Both the position numbers and the translations under genes were made by a program. This document shows positions 34,784 to 46,830 of a DNA stretch of 64,000 nucleotides, piece by piece. Where the stretch lies: NCBI RefSeq assembly GCF_900129905.1, contig NZ_FQXG01000006.1, forward strand, positions 20,580 to 84,579, in the 5' to 3' direction. Under the pieces are notes generated by a model. It saw nothing but the letters and a program-made list of their open reading frames with translations, was not told the origin of the DNA and did not search any database. Each line of letters begins with the position of its first letter. Positions within the stretch are counted from its first letter, which is position 1. This DNA comes from Ferrimonas marina (GTDB taxonomy: Bacteria > Pseudomonadota > Gammaproteobacteria > Enterobacterales > Shewanellaceae).

Positions 34784-35716
34784 ATGGCACGCCAAGAGAT
34801 CCGAATCGCAACCCGTAAAAGCCCGCTGGCCCTGTGGCAGGCGGAGTTTGTTAAAGCCGAGCTGGAACAGGCTCACCCTGGACTGACCGTCACCTTGCTG
34901 CCCATGTCCACCAAGGGCGACATCATCCTGGATACCCCGCTGGCCAAGGTTGGTGGTAAAGGCTTGTTCGTTAAAGAGCTGGAAGTGGCCATGCTGGAAG
35001 GGCGCGCCGACATCGCCGTGCACTCCATGAAGGACGTGCCGATGGAGTTCCCGGAAGGGCTGGGCCTGACCGTGATCTGCGAGCGCGAAGATCCTCGCGA
35101 CGCCTTCGTCTCCAACAAGTACAGCAAGCTGGACGATCTGCCCCAGGGCGCCATCGTCGGTTCCTCCAGCCTGCGTCGCCAGTGCCAGCTACGTGCGGCC
35201 CGTCCGGACCTGGAGATCCGTGATCTGCGCGGTAACGTGGGCACTCGCCTGTCCAAGCTGGATGCCGGCGATTACGACGCCATCATCCTGGCAGCCGCCG
35301 GCCTGAAGCGTCTGGAGCTGGAAGATCGCATCGCCAGCCTGATCGAGCCGGAGCAGTCCCTGCCGGCCAACGGCCAGGGTGCTGTCGGCATCGAGTGTCG
35401 TCTCGACGATGCTGAGCTGATCGAGCTGCTCAAGGTACTGGAGCATGCCCCGACCCGTGCCCGTGTGCTGGCCGAGCGTGCCATGAACACCGCGCTGCAT
35501 GGCGGTTGCCAGGTGCCGATCGGTGCTTACTCTGAGATCGAGGGCAACGAGCTGTGGCTGCGTGGCCTGGTGGGTGACCCGGACGGCTCCACCATCCTCT
35601 ATGCCGAGCGCCGTGGCCCGATCACCGACGCCGAGCAGATCGGTCAGGCGCTGGCGGACGAGCTCAAGCAGCAAGGCGCCGGTGAAATCCTGGAGCGGGT
35701 GTACGGCGAACGCTGA
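34784..35716 (+). CDS. hemC: Porphobilinogen deaminase (hydroxymethylbilane synthase)
   Basis: HemC polymerises four porphobilinogens into hydroxymethylbilane. ATG 34784 with AAGGAA upstream gives 310 residues. The dipyrromethane cofactor Cys is in [13 protein letters not shown] (near 241). [31 protein letters not shown] and [13 protein letters not shown] are family motifs. The stop overlaps the hemD ATG; hemCDXY form a coupled operon. Confidence 0.97.
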   Translation: MARQEIRIATRKSPLALWQAEFVKAELEQAHPGLTVTLLPMSTKGDIILDTPLAKVGGKGLFVKELEVAMLEGRADIAVHSMKDVPMEFPEGLGLTVICEREDPRDAFVSNKYSKLDDLPQGAIVGSSSLRRQCQLRAARPDLEIRDLRGNVGTRLSKLDAGDYDAIILAAAGLKRLELEDRIASLIEPEQSLPANGQGAVGIECRLDDAELIELLKVLEHAPTRARVLAERAMNTALHGGCQVPIGAYSEIEGNELWLRGLVGDPDGSTILYAERRGPITDAEQIGQALADELKQQGAGEILERVYGER

Positions 35717-36459
35717 TGCATCTGCTGCTGCTTCGCCCCGAGGGACGAGCCCAGTCGCTGGCTGAAAAGCTGGCGGCGTTGGGCCACCGCAGCACCCAGT
35801 GCCCGATGGTCTCTATCGAGACCCTGACGCCGCCACCGGCCCCCTTTGATGGGGCGGTGGCGGCGTTTTTTGTTTCGCGCACGGCGGTGGAGATGGCGGA
35901 TCAGGCCCTGGCAGGGCACTGGCCCGGTCTACCTTGCTTCGCCGTCGGTGCTGGCACCGCCGAGGCCCTCAGTGGTCATGGTGTTAAGGCCTGGCATCCG
36001 GCCAAGGGGGCGGAGACCAGCGAAGGGGTGTTGGCCCTGCCGCAATGGCGGCAGTTGCCGCCGGGTCCGGTGGTGATCGTCAAGGGCGAGGGCGGGCGCG
36101 AAGCCTTTGCCCAAGCCGCCCGTGGCGAGGGCCGTGAGGTGCGGGACTGGCCGCTTTACCGTCGTACCCTGCCCGACTTTGATGGCGAGTCTCTGTTACA
36201 AGGCTGGCGTCGAAACGGGGTAGACGCCATACTGGCAACCAGCGGCGAGATTCTCGAAAACCTCTTTAGGGTAGCTCCCTTAGCCCACCACGATTGGTTG
36301 CATCAGGTGCTGTGGCTGGTGCCCGTTGAGCGGGTGGCTCAACGGGCGCGACAGCTCGGATGTCAGCGGATTTGGGTTCTGGGGGGGGCCGGAGATGACG
36401 CCATCCTTGGACGTATAGCAAAGACGAGTCATTATGGAGAAGACCCCACAGGGCCCTGA
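35716..36459 (+). CDS. hemD: Uroporphyrinogen-III synthase
   Basis: HemD cyclises hydroxymethylbilane with D-ring inversion to uroporphyrinogen III. The 247 residues start [19 protein letters not shown] and show the low-conservation two-lobed pattern of the family (VSRTAVEMA, AVGAGTAEAL, VIVKGEGGREAF, ILATSGEILENL). The assignment rests partly on its place between hemC and hemX. The end overlaps hemX by 26 bp. Confidence 0.93.
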   Translation: MHLLLLRPEGRAQSLAEKLAALGHRSTQCPMVSIETLTPPPAPFDGAVAAFFVSRTAVEMADQALAGHWPGLPCFAVGAGTAEALSGHGVKAWHPAKGAETSEGVLALPQWRQLPPGPVVIVKGEGGREAFAQAARGEGREVRDWPLYRRTLPDFDGESLLQGWRRNGVDAILATSGEILENLFRVAPLAHHDWLHQVLWLVPVERVAQRARQLGCQRIWVLGGAGDDAILGRIAKTSHYGEDPTGP

Positions 36460-37930
36460 CGCCCCGAAGCCCGCCAAGGCAACCGAATCTGAGCCGCAAA
36501 GCGGCAGCACCACCCCGGAGAGTGCGGCTCCCGGCAGTTCCAAGCCGCCCCGCTCGCGGCGCAGTCGACGCAAATCCGCGCCGGCAGACAAGGCTCCCAC
36601 AACCAGTGAAGCCGGTGACGCCAATAGCGCGCCCGCCGCTGCCGACGCCCCCTCCCCAGGCGATGCCAAGCCATCCGCTGAACCCACCAAGGGCGACGCA
36701 AAGCCCGGGTCCTCTGAGTCCGAATCACCTAAGCCAGAGCCATCTAAGTCCGAGCCTTCTAAGTCCGAGCCTTCTAAGCCCGATGCGGCGACCCCCAGCG
36801 ACGCCCCCGAGACTGCGTCGTCGGATCTCTCCGCTGGCGGACAGAACGGCGATCGCCCACCGGTCGAGCCTGTGGTGGTGAAGGCCGGTGGTGGCGGTGC
36901 CATCTGGGTGGCACTGATTGCGCTGCTGGTGGCCATCGGCGCGGGCGTCTTTGCCGGCTGGCAATGGCAACAGGACCTGGCCCTGCGAGAGACCAATGCC
37001 GTTTTGGCCAGTCAGCTGAAGACGCTGGAGCGGGATATCCTGCAGCAACACAACGCGCTGCAGCAGCAGCGCAGCGACCTGGAGCAGAAGATCCAGCGCA
37101 GCGACGGCCGCCACCAGGAGCACAGCAGTGCGGTGGCCCAGCTTAAATCGGCCCAGGATGAGGTAAAGCGTGAGATCGCCTCGGAGCGGGAGAAGGCGCA
37201 ACAGCGCAAGCCCCGTGACTGGATGATCGCTGAGGCCGACTACCTGGTTCGCATGGCCAGTCGCAAGCTGTGGCTGGAGCAGGACCCGGCCACCGCAGAG
37301 GCACTGCTAAAGGACGCTGACAGCCGTCTGGCGATGCTGGGTGAGGCGGAGCTGACCCCTATCCGCAAGGCACTGGCATCGGACCTGGCGTTGTTAGCGA
37401 AGCAGCCCCGCAACGACCGGGCGGGCATGGCACTGGCGATGGAGGCCCTGGTGCAGCAGATCGACAGCCTGCCGCTGAACAATGTGACCCTGCCGGAACT
37501 CGCTGCTGAGCCGGACAGTGTCGAGGTCAGTGATGATGTGTCTGAGTGGCGCGCCAACCTGAGCAAAAGCTGGCGCGCACTGACCGACGATTTCATTACC
37601 GTCAGCCGCCGCCAGGGGCCGGTGGAGCCGCTGCTGGCCCCGGAGCAGGCCTGGTATCTGCGCGAGCATCTAAAGGGCAAGCTGCTGCAAGCCCAGCTAT
37701 CGCTCTACCACGGTGATAAGCCGGCGATGGACCAGGCACTGGCCACGGCCCAGGGCTGGATCCGGGACTACTTCGATCTGAGCTCAGCCCAGGTGGAGGG
37801 CGCCCTGAATCAGCTCGATAGCTGGCGCGCTACCGACATCGCACCGCTACAGCCGATCCGCTTCAGCAGCTCGGCGCCGCTGGAGGCGCTGGTGGCTGAA
37901 CGCCTGGGCCGTACCGGGGGGGCAGGCTGA
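36434..37930 (+). CDS. hemX: HemX family protein (uroporphyrinogen-III C-methyltransferase-like)
   Basis: The 498 residues comprise a cytoplasmic N-terminal low-complexity region (about 1-150, rich in Pro/Ser/Lys/Glu/Ala), a single membrane helix (about 156-176, IWVALIALLVAIGAGVFAGW), a coiled coil (about 180-255) and a C-terminal HemX domain. Despite the older name, methyltransferase motifs are not visible; it probably acts with HemY at the membrane. Its start lies inside hemD. The N-terminal region contains PSKSE repeats. Confidence 0.9.
   Translation: MEKTPQGPDAPKPAKATESEPQSGSTTPESAAPGSSKPPRSRRSRRKSAPADKAPTTSEAGDANSAPAAADAPSPGDAKPSAEPTKGDAKPGSSESESPKPEPSKSEPSKSEPSKPDAATPSDAPETASSDLSAGGQNGDRPPVEPVVVKAGGGGAIWVALIALLVAIGAGVFAGWQWQQDLALRETNAVLASQLKTLERDILQQHNALQQQRSDLEQKIQRSDGRHQEHSSAVAQLKSAQDEVKREIASEREKAQQRKPRDWMIAEADYLVRMASRKLWLEQDPATAEALLKDADSRLAMLGEAELTPIRKALASDLALLAKQPRNDRAGMALAMEALVQQIDSLPLNNVTLPELAAEPDSVEVSDDVSEWRANLSKSWRALTDDFITVSRRQGPVEPLLAPEQAWYLREHLKGKLLQAQLSLYHGDKPAMDQALATAQGWIRDYFDLSSAQVEGALNQLDSWRATDIAPLQPIRFSSSAPLEALVAERLGRTGGAG
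36724..36790 (+). repeat. 15-bp tandem repeats inside hemX
   Basis: Two perfect copies of TCTAAGTCCGAGCCT (36743-36757 and 36758-36772) are flanked by two degenerate copies. Units are in frame (five residues, PSKSE), so slippage would change length without frameshift. Confidence 0.8.
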
Positions 37931-39108
37931 TGATCCGGTTGCTGTTTTACGCCGTGCTCATCCTGGCGGGCCTGATCATCGGGCCCAAGCTGATGGAGCA
38001 CAAGGGCTACATCCTGATCGCGGTGGGCGATTACACCGTGGAGACCTCGGTGGTGGCAGCGGTGCTGATCCTGCTAGTGGGCTTCGGCCTGCTGCAGATG
38101 TTGGAATGGCTGGTGGTGAAGTCCGTCAACCTGACCGGCCACACCCTGGCGCTGCCCAGCCGCTGGCGCAAGGGCAAGGCGAAGAAGCACACCCTGACCG
38201 GTGCCCTGGCACTGGCCGAGGAGGACTGGCAGCGGGCCGAACAGGCGATGGCCCGAGGCGCCAAGGCCGGTGAACTGCCCGCCATTAACCTGCTGGCGGC
38301 TGCCCGTGCTGCTCATCAGCGCGGTGATGGCCAGGCCTGGCAGGGCTACCTGGAGCAGGCCCAGGCCCTGCCCGGGGTGGACGACGCCGTGGCCCTGACC
38401 CGGATCCGCTACCTGCTGAACGAGCACAAGTATGTGGAGGCGCGACAGGCACTGGAAGCGCTAACGGTCAAGCAGCAGGCCAAGCCGGCGGCGCTACGGT
38501 TGGCGCTGCAGCTGTACCGCGCCCAGGAGGATTGGGATGCACTGGCCCGCTTGATCCCCAAGCTGACCAGCAAACAGGTGCTCACCGGTGCGGAGCTGGC
38601 GGATCTACCGGCGGAGGTGGAGTCGCTGTGCCTGGCCCAGTGCAGCAGCCTGGAGGCGTTGGAGCAACGCTGGCGGGGCCTTAACCGTCCATTGCGCAAG
38701 CATACCCAGGTCCAGTTGGCTTACCTGCAGGGGCTGGCCCGCTTTGAGCAGCACGAAAAGGCGCGCAAGCTGTTGTTAGAGAAATTGGACAAGGCACAGC
38801 CTCAGCCCGCATTGTTGGCGTTGTTACCTACCATCAGCGGTGACGCTGCCGAATCCCTCAGTCACGTGCTGCACCGGCGTTATCCAAAGCCGGAACAGCC
38901 GGAGCTGCTTGATTGCATGGCGGCATTGGCTGAGCAGCAGGAGCAATGGGCGGAAGCCGGCGAGCTGCGCCAACAGGCACTGGAGCTCGGCCCCACCGCC
39001 GAGCGTTACCGCGCCCTGGTGACCCTGCAGGAGCGACTGGGGCAGCGTGACGAGGCGTTGAACAGCTATCGGGCCTTGCTGGCCCTGCTGGAGCCGGTCA
39101 AGCCCTGA
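37930..39108 (+). CDS. hemY: HemY family TPR membrane protein
   Basis: The 392 residues have two N-terminal membrane helices (about 1-20 and 40-60, VVAAVLILLVGFGLLQMLEW) and a TPR-rich C-terminal domain (for example YLLNEHKYVEARQALEAL, ALNSYRALLALL). It is the last gene of hemCDXY, and its start overlaps the hemX stop. The role in late heme synthesis is inferred from operon context; it is not the protoporphyrinogen oxidase also called HemY. Confidence 0.93.
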   Translation: MIRLLFYAVLILAGLIIGPKLMEHKGYILIAVGDYTVETSVVAAVLILLVGFGLLQMLEWLVVKSVNLTGHTLALPSRWRKGKAKKHTLTGALALAEEDWQRAEQAMARGAKAGELPAINLLAAARAAHQRGDGQAWQGYLEQAQALPGVDDAVALTRIRYLLNEHKYVEARQALEALTVKQQAKPAALRLALQLYRAQEDWDALARLIPKLTSKQVLTGAELADLPAEVESLCLAQCSSLEALEQRWRGLNRPLRKHTQVQLAYLQGLARFEQHEKARKLLLEKLDKAQPQPALLALLPTISGDAAESLSHVLHRRYPKPEQPELLDCMAALAEQQEQWAEAGELRQQALELGPTAERYRALVTLQERLGQRDEALNSYRALLALLEPVKP

Positions 39109-39131
39109 TGTGGTGTGCCAGTTCGAAGATG

Positions 39132-39160
39132 AAAAAAGGCAGCCTCTGGGCTGCCTTTTT
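39132..39160. terminator. Bidirectional terminator between hemY and rarD
   Basis: AAAAAGGCAGCC and GGCTGCCTTTTT form a perfect hairpin with A/T runs on both sides and serve both convergent genes. Confidence 0.88.
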
Positions 39161-39169
39161 CGGTCTAGC

Positions 39170-40069
39170 TCAATCGCGCTGTCGATAGCGGCGCCGGGCG
39201 CTGCGAACCCCGTCAATAGAGAGCAGCACCAGGGCGCACCAGATGGCGGCAAAGGTGGAGAGCTGGGCCGGATCAAGTTGCTCATTGAACAGCGTCAGCG
39301 CCATGATGAACATCAGGCTGGGGCCGATGTATTGCAGCATCCCCAATAGATAGAAGGGGATGCGAACAGCTGCAGCGGCAAAGGCCAGTAAAGGCAGCGT
39401 GGTGACCACCCCGGCACTGATCAGCAGCAGGTTGAGGCTCAGGGTGTTGTTGGCCAGCTGCGCGGTTTCGCTATCGAGCCACCACCAGTACCCCAGCGCC
39501 AGCGGCAGCAACAGGGCCGTCTCCACCAGCAGGCCGGTGCTGGCCTTGAGGTTGACCTGCTTGCGCAGCAGGCCGTAGCAGCCAAAAGTGCCTGCCAATG
39601 CCAGCGAGATCCAGGGCACGGAGCCAAATTGGACCAGCTGGATCACCACTCCAGCGGCCGCCACGGCGACCGCCACCAGCTGCAGCCGGGCCGGACGCTC
39701 GCCCAGTACCAGCATTCCTAAGGCCACGTTGAGCAGAGGATTGATGAAGTAGCCCAGCGAGGCGTCGAGCAGGTGATCATGGGTGACGGCCCAGATGAAG
39801 ATCAGCCAGTTGCTGGCCACCAGAATGGCGGTGAGTCCCAATAGGGCAAGCTTGCGGGGTTGACGCAGCAGCTGCCTGACTTCGTTGCCCTGGCCCTGCA
39901 GCCATACCAGCAGCGCCACCAGTCCGAACGACCAGATGATGCGGTGCATCAGCACTTCGTCGGCGGGAACCGCCGCGATTGCGTGGAAATAGAGTGGCGC
40001 AAAGCCCCACATCAGGTACGCGGCGACGGCGTATAGCACCCCTTGGCGACTGGTTGGGTTGGAGGTCAT
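39170..40069 (-). CDS. rarD: EamA family transporter RarD
   Basis: This 299-residue protein has ten hydrophobic helices in two EamA repeats. The start YAVAAYLMWGFAPLYFHAI and MHRIIWSFG are typical of RarD (chloramphenicol-sensitivity protein family). The substrate is unknown. It is monocistronic and convergent with hemY. Confidence 0.9.
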   Translation of the reverse strand: MTSNPTSRQGVLYAVAAYLMWGFAPLYFHAIAAVPADEVLMHRIIWSFGLVALLVWLQGQGNEVRQLLRQPRKLALLGLTAILVASNWLIFIWAVTHDHLLDASLGYFINPLLNVALGMLVLGERPARLQLVAVAVAAAGVVIQLVQFGSVPWISLALAGTFGCYGLLRKQVNLKASTGLLVETALLLPLALGYWWWLDSETAQLANNTLSLNLLLISAGVVTTLPLLAFAAAAVRIPFYLLGMLQYIGPSLMFIMALTLFNEQLDPAQLSTFAAIWCALVLLSIDGVRSARRRYRQRD

Positions 40070-40254
40070 CTGCTGTCACTGGCGGTTGCGATTAAGAGGG
40101 CCGGCATTATGCCATTGTTGCCGCCCTTGTGGGGAGCCCTGGCTTGATCAACGGTCCGGGTCGATCTGACATTTCAGCCTTTGAGGGCAGGTCACAATGC
40201 GGGGCTTTTGGGGTAGAATAGCGCTCCTTTGTTCACCTGGCCTGCACGCTTTCC

Positions 40255-42081
40255 ATGGAATCACCCTGCTCTGCACCCGTTACCGAATCCCCTGTTGAAC
40301 AGGCCCTGGCCTGCCTGCAACAGGTGTTTGGCTATCGCCAATTCCGCCCCGGACAGGAAGCGGTGGTAGCGGCAGCCTTGGCGGGACAAGACAGCCTGGT
40401 GATCATGCCCACCGGGGGCGGCAAGAGCCTGTGTTACCAGCTGCCGGCGATGCTGATGCCCGGCCTGGCTCTGGTGATCTCGCCGCTGATCTCGTTGATG
40501 AAGGACCAGGTGGATGCCCTGCGCGAGTCCGGGGTGGCAGCGGCGGCGCTCAACTCCAGTTTGTCCCGGGAGGAGGTGGTGCAGCTGTTCAACGCCATCC
40601 ACCGGGGCGAGATCCGCATGCTGTACATCTCGCCTGAGCGGTTGATGTCCCGGGATATCCGCGAGCGCCTGGCTCACTGGTCGCTATCGATGGTGGCGGT
40701 GGATGAGGCCCACTGCATCAGCCAGTGGGGCCACGATTTCCGCCCGGAGTACGCCCAGCTGGGCTGGATCAAGCAACAGTTTCCCCAGGTGCCGGTGATG
40801 GCGCTGACCGCCACGGCGGATTCGGCCACCCAGCAGGATATCTGTCAGCGCCTGGCGCTGGTGGAGCCGCATCGACAACTCTCCAGCTTTGACCGGCCCA
40901 ATATCCGCTATACCGTGGCGGACAAGGTGCGACCGCTGGAGCAGTTGGTGGAGTTTCTCAAGCAGCAGAAGGGCCAGGCCGGGATCGTCTATTGCGGCAG
41001 CCGGCGCCGTGTGGATGAGGTGGCGGAGAAGCTGCGGCAAAAGGGCTTTGCTGCGTCCGGCTATCACGCCGGGATGGATGCCAGTGAGCGCAGCCAGGTG
41101 CAGGAGGCGTTCCTGCGGGATCGCACCGATATCGTGGTGGCCACGGTGGCTTTTGGCATGGGGATCAACAAGTCCAATGTGCGCTTCGTGGTGCATTGGG
41201 ATCTGCCTAAGTCCATTGAGGGTTACTACCAGGAAACCGGTCGAGCCGGTCGGGATGGCCTGGAGGCGGAGGCGGTGCTGCTGTTTGACCCGGCGGACAT
41301 CGCCCGCGTCCGTCACCTGCTGGAGCAGGGCGAGCAAGAGCCCAATCCGGTGGATCTGCACAAGCTCAATGCCATGGCGGCCTTTGCCGAGGCGCAGATC
41401 TGCCGCCGTCAGGTATTGCTCAACTACTTCAATGAGCCCAGCCACGAGCCCTGCGGCAACTGCGATATTTGCACCGATCCGCCCAAGCGCTATGACGGCT
41501 CGCTGGATGCCCAGAAGGCGCTGTCCTGTATCTATCGGGTAGGTCAACGCTTCGGCATGGGTCATGTGATTGAGGTGCTGCGCGGCTCCAACGCCCAGTT
41601 GGTGCAGGAGCGCGGTCATCACAAGCTTTCCACCTGGGGGATCGGCAAGGATAAGAGCCACGACCATTGGCTGTCGGTGCTTCGTCAGCTGATCCACCAT
41701 GGTCTGGTGCACCAGGACATCACCCGTTCATCGGTGCTGGTGCTGACCCCGGCGGCCCGCTCGGTGCTGACCGGCCAGCGCACCTTGGAGTTAGCGGAGC
41801 CACGGTTGATTGTTGCCAAGAGCCCGGGGCGCCGCGCCCGCAGCCTGCCGCAAAGCTACGATCGGAAGCTGTTTGCCAAGCTCAAGCAGTTGCGCCGGGA
41901 GCTGGCGGACGAGCACGGGGTACCCCCGTACGTGGTGTTCAACGATGCCAGTCTGGCGGAGATGGCTGCGGAGCTGCCTACTTCAGAGTGGGAGTTGCTG
42001 ACCATTAATGGTGTCGGCGAGCGCAAGCTGGAGCGCTATGGCGCCGCCTTCCTTGAGGTGATCCGCGAGCATCACGACTAG
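40255..42081 (+). CDS. recQ: ATP-dependent DNA helicase RecQ
   Basis: RecQ is a 3'-5' helicase acting in RecF-pathway recombination and fork repair. The 608 residues show motif [15 protein letters not shown], the DEAH motif [20 protein letters not shown], motif [12 protein letters not shown], a zinc-binding domain with Cys in CRRQVLL and CGNCDIC, a winged helix and a C-terminal HRDC domain (about 530-605). A possible -10, TAGAAT, lies at 40214-40219. The stop overlaps the convergent TPR gene by 4 bp. Confidence 0.97.
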   Translation: MESPCSAPVTESPVEQALACLQQVFGYRQFRPGQEAVVAAALAGQDSLVIMPTGGGKSLCYQLPAMLMPGLALVISPLISLMKDQVDALRESGVAAAALNSSLSREEVVQLFNAIHRGEIRMLYISPERLMSRDIRERLAHWSLSMVAVDEAHCISQWGHDFRPEYAQLGWIKQQFPQVPVMALTATADSATQQDICQRLALVEPHRQLSSFDRPNIRYTVADKVRPLEQLVEFLKQQKGQAGIVYCGSRRRVDEVAEKLRQKGFAASGYHAGMDASERSQVQEAFLRDRTDIVVATVAFGMGINKSNVRFVVHWDLPKSIEGYYQETGRAGRDGLEAEAVLLFDPADIARVRHLLEQGEQEPNPVDLHKLNAMAAFAEAQICRRQVLLNYFNEPSHEPCGNCDICTDPPKRYDGSLDAQKALSCIYRVGQRFGMGHVIEVLRGSNAQLVQERGHHKLSTWGIGKDKSHDHWLSVLRQLIHHGLVHQDITRSSVLVLTPAARSVLTGQRTLELAEPRLIVAKSPGRRARSLPQSYDRKLFAKLKQLRRELADEHGVPPYVVFNDASLAEMAAELPTSEWELLTINGVGERKLERYGAAFLEVIREHHD

Positions 42082-43841
42082 CTTGCCAGCCGTCCGCCTG
42101 CGGTTGTCCTCCCCCCGGGACCGAGCTGGTGGTACTCCAGCCGCTGCAGAAGACTGTCGACGTCATCGAAGTTGTTCACTCGCGCCCGGCCGAGGCGCTG
42201 CGGTGTCAGACCCAGGGTTTGTAGTCGGGCCGGCAGGGTGTCGAATCGCCAGGCCAACTCGCCATCGCTGATCCAGGGCAGCATCAGCAGGAACCGATCG
42301 CTGGCCAGCTCCAGGCAGCGGTCCTCCCGTCGCAGATCCCTGTGCAGCAGGTCCTGCAGTTCATTCCCCATCTGCCCGGGATCCACCATGACCAGGATGC
42401 AGCCCATGGTGTCCCCAGTAGCTTTTGACTCCTGCAGCAGGTAGGACAGCTGCTCTTCGGCACTGCCGCGCACTGGGAAGGGGTCGGGGGTGTCCTTGGA
42501 GGGCATCATCCCCCGGACTGCCAGGGTAAAGATCACGAAGCACAGTGCGGCGCACAGGCCCTGCCACATCATCAAGGATTGCTGGCTCTGGTAGTGAGCT
42601 TCGGAGGTATTGGCGAGGCGCTGACGATGCCGGTCCATCTGTTGACCCAGCGCCTGTTGCTGATCGATCAGGGCCTGTTGTTGAAGCACCTGGTTAAGCT
42701 GTCTTTGCAACTCGACAAAATGGTCGAGGGCCATCAGCGCCTGCTGGTACTCTTTTCTTTGCTGATGGTAATTGGCTGTCCACTGGGTGAGGATGGCTAG
42801 ACCGCGAATATTGTCTTGAGCCACCATGGCTTTGCGAGCTTCGTTCAGCGCTTCCCACCCTTCTGCCTCCCGATCCAACTTGAGCAACGCTTGGCCCCGA
42901 ATCATGCGCGCCTCAGAGTACTCCGGCTTGATTTCTGCCAAGAGAAAGTAGTCCGCTGCTCGGTTGGCGAGGGTTAGTGCGTTGTCATACTGTTCCAGGC
43001 CCATAGCAATACTGGCCTGAAAGAGCAGAAAGAAGCCTTCGTCCTCCTGGCCAAAGTTGGGTTTCGGTTCCTCCAGTGCGTCCAGGTGCTCCTGGCTCTC
43101 CTCGTATCTGCCCTGTTGGCTGAGAATGCGCGCGTAATTAAATTGGATGAACCAAGCGAGCGGGGTACCGGGCTTAACCAGGTTGATGGCTTGCGTGAGT
43201 GCTTCATCTGTCCGCGACGGGTTGTTGAGATAGTAAAAGGTACGGCCCAGGGAGAAGTGAAGCATTGCGGGGTCGAGCTGGAATAAGCTCGGCTTGGCGG
43301 GGCGCTCCTGCTGATGAAGTGCGGCAGCCAAAGATTCCATGGATTGGGCATACTGCTTGTTGTCGGCCAGCAAATTGGCCTGGCGGGTATAGGACAATAC
43401 CAACAGCTGCGGATCATCTTGCTCCAGGCCAACTTCGACCGCATTAGCCAGATGAAACAGACGTTTTGAGCGGTCGGCATCTTCGCCGACCAGGTGTGCC
43501 TGACACAGAGACAAGTACCCAATTTGATGAGGGTATCGCTCGGGATCTGCTAATCCCTTCATTCGATCTGCTGCTCGGGTGATGTCTGGCTCGTTGGAGC
43601 GCAGCGCCGCGGCTTCACAGCGCAGGTAGTGCCAGTGAAACTGCCACTGGGGGCTGGCATCGCGGTAGTAGGCCTCGTACATCTTTTGCAGTTGGGCACC
43701 GCTGTGATTGTCAAACTGGGCAATGCTTTGGGCGATGGGCGTGAGGTCCGGCGCAGGGTTGTCCGACCACGCAGGCGCAGGCAGCCCAAGCTGCAAAAAC
43801 AGTATCAATATCCCTATCGATCTTCGCCACACAATCCACAT
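42078..43841 (-). CDS. Periplasmic TPR protein with one membrane helix and relic GGDEF-like domain
   Basis: The 587 residues begin with a signal peptide (about 1-26), then helical repeats resembling TPRs (about 60-400), a membrane helix (about 428-447, [14 protein letters not shown]) and a cytoplasmic tail. The tail has the layout of a truncated GGDEF domain ([18 protein letters not shown], then ASDRF at 513-517 where GGDEF would be, then LLMLP). The signature is lost, so cyclase activity is very unlikely. Base composition from 42600 to 43600 looks slightly more A/T-rich than the neighbours. The function is unknown. Confidence 0.75.
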   Translation of the reverse strand: MWIVWRRSIGILILFLQLGLPAPAWSDNPAPDLTPIAQSIAQFDNHSGAQLQKMYEAYYRDASPQWQFHWHYLRCEAAALRSNEPDITRAADRMKGLADPERYPHQIGYLSLCQAHLVGEDADRSKRLFHLANAVEVGLEQDDPQLLVLSYTRQANLLADNKQYAQSMESLAAALHQQERPAKPSLFQLDPAMLHFSLGRTFYYLNNPSRTDEALTQAINLVKPGTPLAWFIQFNYARILSQQGRYEESQEHLDALEEPKPNFGQEDEGFFLLFQASIAMGLEQYDNALTLANRAADYFLLAEIKPEYSEARMIRGQALLKLDREAEGWEALNEARKAMVAQDNIRGLAILTQWTANYHQQRKEYQQALMALDHFVELQRQLNQVLQQQALIDQQQALGQQMDRHRQRLANTSEAHYQSQQSLMMWQGLCAALCFVIFTLAVRGMMPSKDTPDPFPVRGSAEEQLSYLLQESKATGDTMGCILVMVDPGQMGNELQDLLHRDLRREDRCLELASDRFLLMLPWISDGELAWRFDTLPARLQTLGLTPQRLGRARVNNFDDVDSLLQRLEYHQLGPGGRTTAGGRLAS

Positions 43842-43945
43842 CCATTATCAAGCTGGCTACATCCCGAGGCTATCCAGCTAACATCCTGTAATCAAGGAAA
43901 AATGCTCAGAATCAGCGGGTTGGGCAGGCTCTGTTCAAAAACGGG

Positions 43946-43974
43946 TTGACAAAGCACCGGTGGGTGGCAAAGAT
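43946..43974 (+). promoter_or_regulatory. Promoter of the leu operon
   Basis: Consensus -35 TTGACA (43946-43951), a 17-bp spacer and a weak -10 AAAGAT (43969-43974). Transcription would start near 43981, about 36 nt before the leader peptide. Confidence 0.6.
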
Positions 43975-44016
43975 GTCAAACGAGCGTAACGAACTTTCAA
44001 TGGCGAACTGAGACTG

Positions 44017-44097
44017 ATGACCTTCCAGGCAAACCACACCCTACTAACTCTAATCCTGGCAGGACGCTGCGCGGGACGGAGTGGTGTGGACAGCTGA
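44017..44097 (+). CDS. leuL: leu operon leader peptide
   Basis: The 26-codon [21 protein letters not shown]... contains CTA CTA ACT CTA ATC CTG, that is four Leu codons in six, three of them the rare CTA. It lies between the leu promoter and an intrinsic terminator before leuA. E. coli leuL likewise uses a run of CTA codons. Scarce leucyl-tRNA would stall ribosomes here and allow read-through into leuABCD. Confidence 0.85.
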   Translation: MTFQANHTLLTLILAGRCAGRSGVDS

Positions 44098-44121
44098 AAG
44101 CTCGAGCACAGACTCAGACAG

Positions 44122-44146
44122 ACCCGCGCAATGCGCGGGTTTTTTT
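44122..44146 (+). terminator. leu attenuator terminator
   Basis: CCCGCGC-AAT-GCGCGGG (44123-44139) is followed by seven T residues. The upstream TGCGCGGG (44068-44075), inside leuL, is identical to the 3' arm region (44132-44139) and could pair with CCCGCGCA instead as antiterminator. CCACACC (44034-44040) can also pair with GGTGTGG (44083-44089) as a 1:2 hairpin that the stalled ribosome would disrupt. Confidence 0.85.
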
Positions 44147-44185
44147 ATGCCTGCGCGCCCCTACAGGATCCATGGAGGACTCGAA

Positions 44186-46827
<2,642 letters not shown>

Positions 46828-46830
46828 GTT

